A stretch of 64,000 bases of DNA from Fratercula arctica (Eukaryota > Chordata > Aves > Charadriiformes > Alcidae). The stretch covers positions 28,415,352 through 28,479,351 of the forward strand of contig CANTUZ010000008.1 of the NCBI GenBank assembly GCA_947846985.1, given 5' to 3'. A program made the position numbers and the translations under genes. The notes beneath the pieces are model-generated. The model saw only the letters and a program-made list of their open reading frames with translations. It ran no database searches and had not been told where the DNA came from. Below, piece by piece: positions 37,990-51,500 of this stretch. Numbering within the stretch: position 1 is the stretch's first letter; the number at the start of each line of letters is the position of its first letter.

Positions 37990-40900
37990 CATCAAACAAT
38001 AGTTTATACTGTTTATTACAAATGTTATGCAAAATATAACACTGGCACCAGATTCGTATCACCATGGTTTGTAAAGATATATTGCACATGCTAAAGCATA
38101 AAATATAAGACAAAACCTACAAAACATAAGATATTGGCTTTAATATGTAGATCACTGCATAAGAAACGCATAAAATTACATTTTATACACACACTCAGAT
38201 TGTCACTAGTTTAAAACGCCCTTCCCTATAACACTGACCTAAGGTTTACTTTTCATGTAATAAGAAAGCATTTTCAGCACTGCAAAAATTATACATTATT
38301 CCTATAGAAATTTAGCATATTAATTTTCATTTCAATGCAGGTAGAACATATGAAAAGAAGAAACACTTTATACATTCAAAGAAGGTCTGAAATGAAAATT
38401 TACTGGTAATATATTGCTTTTATAACACTCAAATAAAAAAAAAACCAAAACAAAACACAAAAAACCCCGAGTTTCACAAAACATTTCCATAATACACAAA
38501 TATAAAAAGGCACTCTAATATTTCTTACATGACTAAGAATAAAAATCACAATTTTTTTTAAAATCATCCTCAAGATACATAACCAAGTTTCTCAACAGTA
38601 CAATGGATAAACAATTCATTTCATGTGTTTGTTCTAATTCAACGATCTGGCAGTTGTTTACTGCATGAAAGTACCAAACACATCATGGTGCCCTTTTAGT
38701 AGCGATGAACAGAAATCCCCTGAGCTATTTCACAGCAATTTCAGGCAGTCCGGAGGTTGTAACTCAGTATTTATGAGAGAGACTTGGGACCCCATCCTGC
38801 TATGGATTCCACCTGCAGCTGTGGTTAAAATACAGGATGAAACGATCCTGCCCATACAGCCGGGCAGACGGCTGCCCCTCCCCAAATAACCTTGGCTTGG
38901 TGCAGACACAGAGGTCGTCCACGTACTGTAAATTGCAGGATCCAGGGTTAAGTGCAACAATTATATATGATTAACTCTACTCTTGTAAAAAGTCCACAGA
39001 AAGGCAAGGCGATTATTTACAAGAGTAAAATTATTCCCATGCTTAAATACCTGCTCTAAATTACAAATTTATTTCTACATGTGATAAATTATATTACAGA
39101 TTCATGTGCTAGCATACAAAAACAGGGATTCTGGTAACTGACGTGAGATGTGGGATAGGCCAATACTGAGTACTTCCAAGTGCCTTGCTCGTGACAATTT
39201 TCCTCCTAAATACACCATACTCAAACACGACTTTTGCAATGTCCTTAAGATGCTGACAAATCATATGTTTCTATGATTTTTTTTTTTAATATTGCATATT
39301 TACATCGTTAGTTTACAGAAAAGTTCAATCAGTAAAGTTTAGAATTGGTTCTTCTACTTCTTGTACTTTAGAAGGATCAAAAGTAATTCAGTAATGACCT
39401 ATGCTTCTACAACGTTGTATCCATCATTAAGAGGCGGCAGTTGTTGCACTACGCAATTACAAGAGTTAGGAGGTATTGCAAGTATACAGAAGTATTTTCA
39501 GTAACTCTGTATGGTAGCAAGTAAAAATACTGACTTTTTTTAATGGCTGCTTAAATTAATACATCCTCCTCTTTGTAAAGAGGACTGGTTTTCTCCTAAT
39601 GAAGCAACTTGATGTAGGATAGCGTAACTTTCTGTTATTTTGGGGTGAGACTTATAACTAATCCTGCCAAGAAGCCTACCTACATCTCCAGTGAAAATAA
39701 GTTTAAAAGGCTTATCGTGCTGTTAGACAGGTGGCAGCCATTTCCCATTTGTTTATTTGTTTTCAATACCATCATTCCACATAAAAAAAAAAAAAAAGAA
39801 AATTTGGGATTTCTATTAATTTCTGAACAGACACCACTGAAAACTTTTAACAACTGATCTCTCCTCTTATTTTCAGTGCTTAGAGTAAAGTGGTTATTGC
39901 TATTCTGCAACTTTTAAAAGCAAAAACATTGAGAAATATCAATCATAAAAATGTTATTCTGTGCTATTTCTGAGGAGAAAAACAGGGTTTCAGGTGCTCT
40001 GTCATTCTACTGCAGGAAATAAAGAGTTGAGGAAAATGTTCGCCTTTAGAGACGCTATCCCGTATGATTTTTTGTTGTAAACTTTGGAAATTGTTAATGT
40101 TCAAGAACAATATTTAATTTTACCAAATGGTCAAGGAGACAATATTTAATTTTAGCATGGCAAACTAAACTCAATATATAAATATTTTTCTTAATTAAAG
40201 AACTGGAATCTGCCAACAGATTTTTAGACAATTCAGTGGAACATGGCTAAAAACTGCAACTAAAATGAAAATCCTTACTTTTCGTTTACCCTGCCGAAAG
40301 CGTGCACTGTGGAAGTGCGTCTTGTCCTCCCAGCACAGATATAGGCCTGCAGACAGCCTGAGTGTGAATCACGTGAAGTTTTAACACCTTGACTCCATGC
40401 TACGCTACTTTTTCCCCTCTTTACTGTAGCTGTACCGTATTCTCTCACTTGTCTAGCAAGGGGTTGATCCCAGTGTTATGCTCTTAAATGAGGGAAGGTG
40501 GTTTGCTTTCTGCTATTTACCAATATAGCCTGTGGACTTAATCTTTGCATTCCATGCACGATGGGCGCTCTCCCAAAGTGCATCCACCCTTCCTTTTTCT
40601 ACTCAGGCCATCAGTCTTGCCTAGATTCACATTTCATTTTGCAGCACACCAAATAGTATGCACAAATGCTAACGAGGAGAACAAGCCATAGTTATTTTTC
40701 CTGGGCATTTGTTTCATTTCAAATAAATATAAACACATTTACATTAAAAGTATATGAACATATTCTTTAGTCTGGAAGAAAACCCAACTGTGGTCAACAC
40801 ATCATCAGTTACAAATGTCAACTTGAAACCTGTGTCATAAAATGTAAAATTCACTCAAGACAAGTCATTACCTCAAAAGTTTATGGTTTAGAAAAACTAC

Positions 40901-42288
40901 TTCATTATGTCACTCACATTTCAAGAAAAAAATAAAAGTAGCAAAGTCTTCCATTTAATTACTGAAGCATTTTGGTCCTCTTGGTACAGCTGGTTAGTTC
41001 ATGATAGCTTTTTGTTTTGTTTTGTTTTTGTTTACAAAGTCTCATTCTTCCTTTTGTACATCTGTTGCAGATGAGGGTCGTGGTCCATTTGACCTAGAAA
41101 CTTTGGCAGAAGGAGTAAACACATTCACAAAGTTGACCTTGCTTTAAAAGCTGGTGACAATAGGCTTTTTTAGCATGTATCTCCGATCCCCTGCACGGTA
41201 CACTGCTATGTTTTCTGGTGTTTGGTATTTCAACTTTTGGTGTTATGCTTTCATTGCTTTACCTTTGCTCCGTTAATCCAAACACTGGCAAAAGTATTTT
41301 AAAATTTGATACTGTTTACAGTAAAAATAAGTTATTTAAGCATAGAAAAGGAAAAAAATCCATTTAAGTTGGCAAGTCATTATAAACTTTTACATACACC
41401 TTTGTCTACACCTGATTCCCCCCCTCCCTTTTTTTTTTCTGGTACTAGATTCTTGGTTAATGGCTCCGGTGACAGAAACATCTAATGACCCTAATTCTGT
41501 AGTGCAAATAAACCATACGTGTTTGTGCTGAATTGAAAAAAAAAAAATAAGGGCCAAGTGATTTTCATTTTACACAAGTGCTTCCACTAGTGTCCATGGG
41601 AAAATATGGTGAGACAAGTAGAATTTGGCCTAAAGAGCTCATAACTATATTTTTCTAATTGTGTGCTGCAACTAAGAACTGTAAAAAGTGCCTTCTGTAC
41701 GTTTAAGTGCTTAATACACGCAGAATGTAAAACGTTTCATTCCCTGTAGAAAAGTAGTACAGGCAGTTTTAAGATTTACAACTTTACCTTTGGTTTGTCT
41801 AAAAACAAAATATCTAATTAACAGAGCCCCTGGAAGCAGGAAACAGACAAACGTAGGAAAGGGGTGATGCTCGAATCTATGGAGGCTGTGCTGGAAATAT
41901 GTTTGTGTACTAAAGGTACAGCTAAAACATGTAAGAACTTTTTACAAACAGTTTCCTGTTTATTTGTGCTGTCAAAAAGAAAAAAGGCATTTTCTCTTTT
42001 CTACTTAAAATAAGAGGTAGAGACTTTCCACAGGGGCACTTAGGGCCTAAAGAAAACATCAGGAAGCTGAAAAGCTGCAGAACATTAATGGGAATATGTT
42101 CCAGTAAATCCCTCTAACTTTGTTATTTAAAGGCTTGATTCTGATCAACACTAGAAATCTTTCAATACCTACTTGTCAAGAATAATAGTTAAGAATATAG
42201 CTGTGGGATTTAAGCTGTTTAAAAAGACAAAAATAAAGCTGAAATGAAATAATCATGAAAAAAAAAAAAGTTTTTGAATACCAAAAAG
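37990..42288 (-). other. ANKRD44: Probable ANKRD44 3' UTR
   Basis: About 4.3 kb of AT-rich, exon-free sequence follows the ANKRD44 stop codon and runs to a strong polyadenylation signal at 38012-38017. It contains an imperfect 22-bp direct repeat near 40101 and 40131. The end is inferred from sequence only. Confidence 0.6.
38012..38017 (-). terminator. Candidate ANKRD44 polyadenylation signal
   Basis: AATAAA on the minus strand is followed about 20-50 nt downstream by a GU-rich stretch (GTTTGATGGTTTCAGTGGGG). This is the expected arrangement for mRNA 3' end formation. Further AATAAA copies lie downstream at 37747-37752 and 37446-37451. Confidence 0.6.
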
Positions 42289-42554
42289 TCAAAATGTTTC
42301 AGAATCCGAATCGTTTTCATTGTACCCATCCTCTGTTCCTATGTTATTACTCAAGGGCTTATTGTAAGAGTTAATGCTACCCATACTGGAGCCATCGCAG
42401 AGATGTGTCCTGCCCAAATTGTCTTTTTTAAAACAAACGAAGTTGAAAGCCGTCATTGAACTGGAAGGAGAAAAAGGCATCATGGTAGCCAAAATGAGTG
42501 CCAGGCAGTCAGCCACGTCTTTGTTAGGAGCGCAAGCCAGGGCTGGCGTATGAC
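42289..42554 (-). CDS. ANKRD44: ANKRD44 last coding exon (C-terminal tail and stop)
   Basis: The exon encodes [19 protein letters not shown], the last ankyrin-type segment, then a Ser-rich linker and the acidic end [12 protein letters not shown]. The stop codon TGA is at 42289-42291. The acceptor is CAG. This is the long C-terminal form of the protein. Confidence 0.97.
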
Positions 42555-45500
42555 CTGGGCACAAATGCAGACAAGGCAATGGTTAGTACTAAGGGCACTG
42601 AGAACGGCACTGAGCATTCCTCATATACATCTCTAGGTGACGTCGTAAGCAGGAGATGTATGTTCCATTACAATCATGCCAGGCAACAGGGGTGTGTTAC
42701 TTATTTTAAATTAGACATGCTGGGGAAATACAGACTTTATGGAGCATTTAAGTCACTGTGACCACAACAAGCACTGTTGTTTTTTTTAAATCAGGCAGCA
42801 AACAGACTTCACGATACGAATACAAGCACTTGCTAAACACAGTTCTAGAGCACAGACAGTATGATGAATACAGAACACGGGGAGTACAGCAACAGCGACA
42901 GAAACCGGCTTCAGTTTCTGTGCCTATGAACAAGTCTCATTCTGAGAACAATGACTTTCATTAGAACATACAAGATACTAGTTTAAAACCATTTTGAAGT
43001 AATAAGCGAATGATTTTAAAGACTGATCAGTTGAGTATCTCCTCAACTCAGGAAGCATTTTATTTAGGAATTAAATTATGAGAGAAAAGAATTAGACCAG
43101 TGCACATGGTACACGTATCGCAGGTACCACTATGTGGCTGGCTGGTTACCCAAATTTATATTATGTTAGAAGGGTAATGACTGTACTCAGAAAGCATGGC
43201 ATATGCTTTAAATACAAAGTTAATATTATACAGATGTCAGTAAAATGAAGAACTGGGGAGATATTAAAATTTTGTCTTCACTGGAGTTTAACGTGGCTCC
43301 TGTCCAAGCGCTGCCCCTAAAGCAGCTCTTCACATGTACAAATCTTGGAAACCAGTATGCTGATTACACTCGCTCTCTCTGTTTTGCAGGCTGCTCTGTA
43401 CTATTCCAGCACCTTCGAACAAATCCTCCTTTATACTAAGAGCAAGCAAATTCTTTTGAAGACGGCTAAATCTTAAGTGCTGCAGCAACAGTGATCTGAG
43501 GCAATGACCACTACTGCTCTCCTGCTGCCTCAAGTAAGCTGAGAACACCTGCAGTGTAGAGGAGTTTGGTGGAAAAATGTAAGTACAGCCTTGTAGCAGA
43601 CTACCCACATTTAAGCACTGACTGCAGTGAATGCATGCCCTGAAGGGAATTTCCCCTTCCACTGAGTTGTACTTACACTAAGATTGTACTTAATTTCTCT
43701 CTTTTCAACCGCGTACGCAGTTGTTCCTAGAAAAATTAGATGTGTATCAAATTTAAACTTAATTTTTACTCGTTACATACATGCAAATTAGCTGGATCTG
43801 TATGTACAATTTTAATGATAAAAACTGTGGTTTGAGGCTAGTCTGGTTCATTTTTCTCTCCCCTATCTTTAAAACGAGGTTAGGGCCAGATGACTTCAGG
43901 GGAACTCATTCATGCATGTGTATCTAGCTTGCATTTGGTTAATAGTAAATACTCACCACTGAGTTCTTTTCATCCATAGATCTCAAATGACTTGCAATGA
44001 TGGGTGAGTATTATTATTGTTACTTTACAGATATGGGAAGATGGAGACACCGAATTGTTACATTAATACCATGAAGTCAGTATTATAAGAAAAACCAGCT
44101 TATTTCAGGAAGACATTTTGGAAAACATTAATTATAGAAGCACAGCCCTCTATGGGGTTTATAATGTTTAGGGAAGGACTTCATTGAGATCTGAAACAAA
44201 ATTATCATATTTATTAACTAATCATATATTTTATGAGGCAACAGCAATTTACTTGCATCTTGGATTAGGTCAGACAATTGGTAAGCACAAGCTTTGGTCT
44301 CAGAATGAACTGGAACACAATCAAACATGTTGATGGTTTTCTTCCTACCCATTAAAACATGCGCTGATTGAATGCATAATCCTTAATTCTTCTGCAAGGT
44401 GTCAGAATTATCCGGTGCCACTTGCATGTTTAGGAAATTCAAGTTACCACTGCACTCAAGCATTAAAAAAGACTAGCTGTTGACAGTACATGCAAAATGA
44501 ACAGTAAAAGGGACCGCTGTGATGTTTAGAATACATTTTTATATTAAAGAAAAATAAATAGTATCTTTTTTTTTAAATAGGTACTCACACAGCTCATTGT
44601 CTGTTCTTGGAAGGATAAAAGCATCTATGATGTCTATCATCAGCTTTTAAGTCTATTGCTTCAGTCTGTTGTAAAATTACCTGTTGGGTCCTACTGAAGA
44701 TTGTCAAAGCGTATTATTTACTTACCATTTTCATCCACTGCTAGGACACACGCCCCTTTGGCTAGCAACTCTTCAACCACCATCTTTAAGCCATTCCGTG
44801 CAGCAATATGGAGAGGTCTACAAAAACATAACAACTAAATTCAAGTTCAGTTTAAAATAGACTTTCTAAAAAGAGTTAAGTAATTCTTAAAGCATGCCCA
44901 GTATCAGAAAGAGAATGTGTTCCTTTATTGAATCATTACAATTATATTGTAGTCATTAAGTTATATTACAGCCTTTAAAATAATCCTCATGTTCCACATC
45001 TATAAAACACATGTGCAAGATAAATATAATTACCTTTACATACACAAAGATTGCATAATGCTTTCCAGTCTAAAGGCTTTCTTTAGAAAGCTCTCATTTT
45101 TCCACTGTTTGCAGCATACAACTGACATTTAAAAGGAAAATTAGTCTGAGACTGAAGAAATGCCTTTGTTCCATCCTTCAATCTGGCTACTACAGACCGT
45201 TCAAAATTATTGTACTGCCTTTTTATCCTTGAATACTTGATTACTAATCTCTATTACCGCAGAGCGGCTGGAAATTGAAAATAACTGCTGGTTTGCTCCC
45301 TTCCTGGGCCAACACCCCACGCTCCCATTTGGGGAGAGCTAGTGGGACGGGAAAAACAATTTCTTATTGGAAGGGGGGAAAAAAGGGCTAAGATGGAATG
45401 AATTCTTCTGCAAGCACTAGATGATGTGCCACCTGAGCCTGTAGTTGAATCTTCTCTTGCGGGATTCCCCCATACCAGTCAAACAGTTGCAGCTGGACTA

Positions 45501-48500
45501 AGAATATCAATGGACTAAGAATATAAGAATATTCTGCTGATAATATACGGTATGGATGGGAGTTGCACATAAAATATGACCTAAAAGCCCTCTGAAAATT
45601 AAATCTATCACCCTAAGTCTAAATAAATTATTTAGATTTAAGATGAAGCTCAAAAAGCTAGGAAATGCCAGATGTATGCTTACACATTCACATGATTAAT
45701 AGATATTTTGATATAGTCTTCAAATAAATGACCTTGTATAATTTTTCCACCAGACCATGTATAGAATTGGCATCAAAGCAATAAAAAATAAAAGTGAAAA
45801 TGCAATACAAATCTGGTCTGTTCAAGGGCAAGCACTCATAAAAATCAGAAATTAACTTTTCTGTTCTATGAAAAAGTCTGAGACATGAATTTGAAACGCT
45901 AAATTGGGATCTTCTAGTATGTCAACTGAACTTGAAAGGATCAGGCTATACTTACGTCTGCAACGCATTATTTTTTGCATTAATAAGGCTCTGTTCTTGT
46001 ATCTTGTCAAGTATTAACAAGGCACATTTTTCATGACCCTGTAGTTGGGAAAATAACAAATAGTGTTAATTTGCTGAGGTGTTTGTAATTGAGGGAAAAG
46101 AAATGTTACACATAAAACTCAGTTTGAAATAGAAAACATGCTTCTCAAGCAGAAGGATGTGTAGTAAGTGAACTGTAGGAGCCTTAAAATACCATTTACA
46201 AACTGCTACTGCTAGGATGCTTCAGCACATTTAGAAATTTAGACATTCACCTGTCTTTCAGCCCTCCATTTATTATGTATGAATTCACCTCCCCAGCTTT
46301 CAGAGAAGACCGCTATTTCTCTTGAGAGCGCATTCAATGGATTCTTTATTGGAACTACATAGTAACATAGAAAGAGGTGGTTTAATCTCAAAAACTAATA
46401 CTATACTTTCTGGGTTTTTAAATGCCTTTCTGTATTATTAATAAGCTACTACAAAATCCCTTCCATTCAAGAGTTCTCATAATGAAACTTTGGAAATAAT
46501 ACAGATCCAGGCCTTATTTCTGACGAGCCTACAGCCCTGGCAGGTGAATAGCTGCCTGAAGGACCTTGAGAATTCAGTGCAGCTCCTGTGTCTGCAGAAA
46601 CCAGGGTAATACTATCACACTGGAATCCAATCTGTGGATAGGAGCAAAAGAAAAGGCCCAGGAAATGGAATCCCATGGGCATTTTTTTCTTCAGAAACAG
46701 CAGTAGCAATCGGAATTAAGAGGAAGAAAGGGTGGGAAAAGACAGCATCACCAATCTAATCAATGCCTCTGGTTTTACTGCTACAGAGCGTAAGGGAAAA
46801 TTTTGTCTTCCTTCCACAGAAATTGGAGAGTAAGAAAAAAGAATAAATATCTTTTTCTTTGCCACTTTTGACACTGAACCTATGTTAAGCTATTTTATAG
46901 TGAGATTATTTGGTAAAATCTCAAAGGATTTTCCAGTATTTCTCTTAGTTTCCCTTCCTTATGTTTCAGCTGTCCTGAGACATCCATATTTCTCAATTTA
47001 CTAAACCTTGAAACAAACTTGAGAAAAATCTTGGAACAATCTCCCTTTTTCACCACAAGTTTGACCATCACGTTTCCATTGCAGAAATATTTTTAGGAGC
47101 ATAAACACACTTACATACAGACAGACTGTGAAGAGAACAGAAGCATACGGAGGTCTTCAACTTACTTTACTGCTAGCCAAGTGCAAAGATGTATTCAACT
47201 CCTTATCCTTCAATGTCAGGTCAGCCTTGGCAATGTTCACCAAAAAGTCTGAGAGCATAGAATAGAAATCAACGAACAAACCCAATGCGCAGACAAACAT
47301 GTAAAAACAGAGGAAAAAAATTACTATTTCAATATGCATGTGCATAGATGCTAGTCAATTAAGCCTTTATGTGATGTAAGTTTTATGAACATGAAGTGAA
47401 AATAATGAATGAGAACAGACTAATCTCGTGCAGTTAATCCACAAGCAAAGGCAGAGCAAATGGCTCCTTCACTGTGTCCCAAACTATCAAACATATATTC
47501 ATCTTAATTTATTTATGAACTTCCCTATGTGCAGATCAGCAAGCTCTGCCTGAATCATCTCCTGAGAACAACTGTGGATTCTTTTTTGAGAGGACTAAGT
47601 GCATATAAAGAATTCAGGGTGCAGTCTGTGCTGTTGAAGCTAGAGAAAAGGGAATTCTGTTAAGCCAGTATGACCCCAATCCATATGTCTATAGTCTAGC
47701 CTGGAAAAGCAGCTGCTGATAGCTGCCATTTTAAGAATAGGGCTTCCCATAATAGAGCAGAAAAAAAGGTTACAGAATCTTTTTCACAAGTGCAGTTTTA
47801 CTGCTCCATAAAATCAAGTAAGTAAACAGGAGAATAGAATTACTACTCCCCTCGTGCTCTTTACAGTGTGCTCTTAGTAGGAAATAAGACTCCAGTTTGT
47901 TATTGCAAATGTTCACCAAGACTACTGAGAAACAATGACTGATAAGAAAAAGAACTTTTTTACAGATGTAAAGGTAGCTTCTTACAGACATCTGTACAAT
48001 TTATTTTTCTTCCTTAGTTTTCACAGGAAAAAAAATTGCTATCTATTTGGGACAGTAACTGCAGTAGCACTCACCCTTCAAGACGAACAGAGGCAAGGAT
48101 GTACTTACCTACAGCACCTACGTGACCGTTGTGAGCTGCCATCATGAGAGGTGTTTTCCCTGCGTGATCCACAGCATTCACTTGTGCGCTGTGACTCAGG
48201 AGGAGCTGGAGGCACTCCACGTGATCCGCGAAGGCTGCTGCGTGAAGGGGCGTTCTGTGGGGAAAGTGACACAACCACAGCTGTTGCTAAGAATGACAAT
48301 ATTCCTGTTTACTTACCTGCCCAACAACCTGAAAGTGCAAGACTTTTTTTTTTTTTCTATGAAACTTTGAGTTATCACCAGGGGAACGCTATAGTAGCAG
48401 CACCTGAAATAAGTTAAATAATATTTACAGTCTCTGTCCTGGCGCAATATAAACTTTAAAAAAAAGGGAAGCATAAGGTAGATATGATACTGGGGAGAAT

Positions 48501-51500
48501 CTCATATTAGCAGCATATTTATTTTAATGGAGCACGCTGCATAATATGAAAAGCAGTACAATCCCTCATTCTTTAACAAGCCTAAGAGGGGTAGAACTAT
48601 CAGAAAAGAACAGATCTATTGTTTAAAAAAACTAAAGTATTTAAGTTATAGTCAAAAATATTGCAGCAACAAGCTACAAGAACAGTGTTACTATAAAAGG
48701 CAGAAGGAATTCTGTCTGCTTTGAAGGTTATCAGTTTCCCCAGGACTGAGACACTAGAATGCGTTCGCTGTCTCCCTGTGGCATTTTGAGTCTGAAGTGT
48801 GATTAACAGAGATAACAGATAGTTGGTACACAAACCCGCTCATAGTGTTACTTCAGGTTTTGCTTATCAGTAAGGGTGAGGTGGTCTTACCCTTGTAGGA
48901 GTAGATAATCACCATTACTGAAGGTCTTGAATTTGTTTCAATTAATAGAAACAATGCGTATTCAATTTTTAGAATTTCATTTATTTTAATTAAATATATA
49001 TACACACATATGCACACAGAGTGAGGAGATTGTCAACATGACAAAATAAGGATTTGGCTGAATGCATATCTCTTGCTGTATGGGTATTATTTTGCTGCAT
49101 AGATGTTTTGAGTTGCGTGTCCTGAGAATTCTAACGTAACGTTAAAACTTTTAATGAAATACTTTTCTATGTGTACATAGTATCACTCCATTTAGCAAAG
49201 ATAAACATGTTTAAATATTTAACACAAAAACCTGGTTCAGGAAAACAGCCTATAGTCATAGCTGTTCTTAACAAACAAAATACTATTTCTTTTCATATGT
49301 ACTATGAAATCGAATACTTGCTTCAAGTGAGCCACCATTTAACTCTGTTGCAGTGTAAACTGCTGTCTGAAAGAATCAGCACGACAAGCCTTAGCTCAAC
49401 CGTATCAGATAAGGATTAGTTCCAGAGTTTCAGAAAGAATTACGAAAAATACTAGATGGATTCATGAAGATGAAATGCAATTTAAGAAACTATTACCTTC
49501 CTTTGTCATCTTTGCAATTGACAATGCTGGCATCGATGGCTCCAATGAGCAGGGATGCACAGTTTTCATGATCGTTGATTCTGCCAAAGAAAAGACATTT
49601 TCAAAAAGGTAAAAAGTTTGCATCTTTTCCCACTTCACAATATTAATTTACTTCACTTCCCATTAATATTTCTTATTGGTTATTCCTAAGTTATCCTAAC
49701 ATACCTTTGCCGTAATGCTTTCAGTCACATTTCTGATAATTCATCATCTCTCCATTTAAGCAAACTGCATGTGCTACTACAAACTTCAGTCTCTAAAGTA
49801 AAGCTGATTCTGCAATTGACTATGCACAAAGGTAACTGAAAGTGCTGCACGAACCTACAATTAAAACCTTAATACCTTAAAATCATTTAGTCTAAATGTC
49901 AAACACACCTGGATATGGAAATCAGTCATAGATACCTACCCATAGAAAGCTTTATTCTAATGTTTTAGGTGCTGAAGCCCACATCTCTTCCAACTCACAC
50001 ATTTAATACTTTTCCTTGAGGGATGTACTCAATTAATACTCTTTCTGGTTATTGTTAATTTGTCTCATTTAATTATGAAAATTAACAGTGTTTAGTAACA
50101 GTATTGGACATACAGTATAGCTAACACACGCCCACGCTGGATTAGCAGCTGTTTTCATTTTAAATTCGCAGGCATTTTTAAGTTGCACAGCTTTTTAATG
50201 GGTTTCCGAATTACATACTCATTTAAAAGAATATAAAAATTGAAAAAAAAAAATTAAGCTGTCACTAGAAATTCAGATTTCAGATTTTAAGCAGAGTAAA
50301 AACAGTGCTTATATATGCTTTTATTTCTCTAGTATATTGGGTTTTTCATCATTTCAAAGTTTGATACATGACAAATTACTTTTCTACTTTCCAGTGATGT
50401 GGACTGCAGAAGGGAAACCTACACAACAGTAACTCCTATCATTACTTCTGGAAGACATTCATTCTTGTAATAGAATACAGAACAGAATACAGTCATTCTA
50501 ACTGTTGGCAGAAATTAAGAAGGTTTGTAATTTTTTTTTCAGTGTTTAATTCCTTGCTCTTGTGATAGCTTACATGTTTCAATAAGCATGTTAGGTCCTA
50601 CAACCTAAAGTAATCTTGCATTTAAAAAAAAAAATTTGCAATTATGTTATGAAAAGTTACGATTTTGCTCTATTAGAATCCTTTCCATATGAAAACATAC
50701 TGCTTTATTTGAATAAGGAACGTGTATAGAATACATGCATGGAAGAAGATGAATAACTCATAATAGCCACCACCTTTTTGTTGTTTATAAGTAATATGAA
50801 AACTTTGGATACAGAGTCTGCCTCTATAACTGATCAATCCCTTTGGCTAGGACCTGGGAAGAAGTACCAAACCTTCAAGCTGGAGAGAATCTGAGAAGCA
50901 AAAAAGACCATGAAGAAAATCAGTCTGGAAAACACTCAGCTGAGGATGTCTTGGAAAAAATATGGCCTGCAGAGAACACCATTCTAGCATGGCATAGACT
51001 GTTGTTTCAAATCCTTCCTTCATTAAGCATGTTGTCCCTATTGCTAAAAAAAATCATCTTGATTTTCTGGGCTCCCCAGTTCAAGAGAGACAGGGAACTA
51101 CTGGAGAGAGTCCAGCATAGGGCAACAAAGATGACTGAGGGATTGGAGCATCTCCCTTATGAGGAAAGGCTGAGAGAACTGGGATTCTGCAGAAGAGAAG
51201 GCTGAGGGGAGACCTTATTAATGTTTACAAGTATCTAAAGGGTAGGTTTAAGGAGGATGGAGCCAGACTCTTTTCAGTGGTTCCCAGTAACAGGACGAGG
51301 GGTAATGCGCACAAGCTGGAACATAGGAACTTCCGATCAAAATATGAGAAATTTCTTAGCTTTCAGCCACTGGGTTTCAAAGGAGCGTCAAAAGCTCATA
51401 CTTACAGGGACCAAGGCACTATAGCCCAGGTCATGGCCTAAGAATGGAAGAGCTATGAAGTTCCAGCCTGTGTGAAGAAAAGGCATAGGTCTGTAGCTGT

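Larger units (their letters stand above)
42555..49496 (-). other. ANKRD44: ANKRD44 introns between exons G and L
   Basis: The introns are 42555-44725, 44818-45955, 46039-47165, 47249-48108 and 48255-49496. The first contains a MIR remnant. The rest is AT-rich with no gene supported. Confidence 0.85.

Noticed and set aside
50843..51205. 120-codon open frame on the plus strand
   Set aside because: Its second half is CR1 LINE sequence and the first half has no recognisable match, so it is not a host gene.
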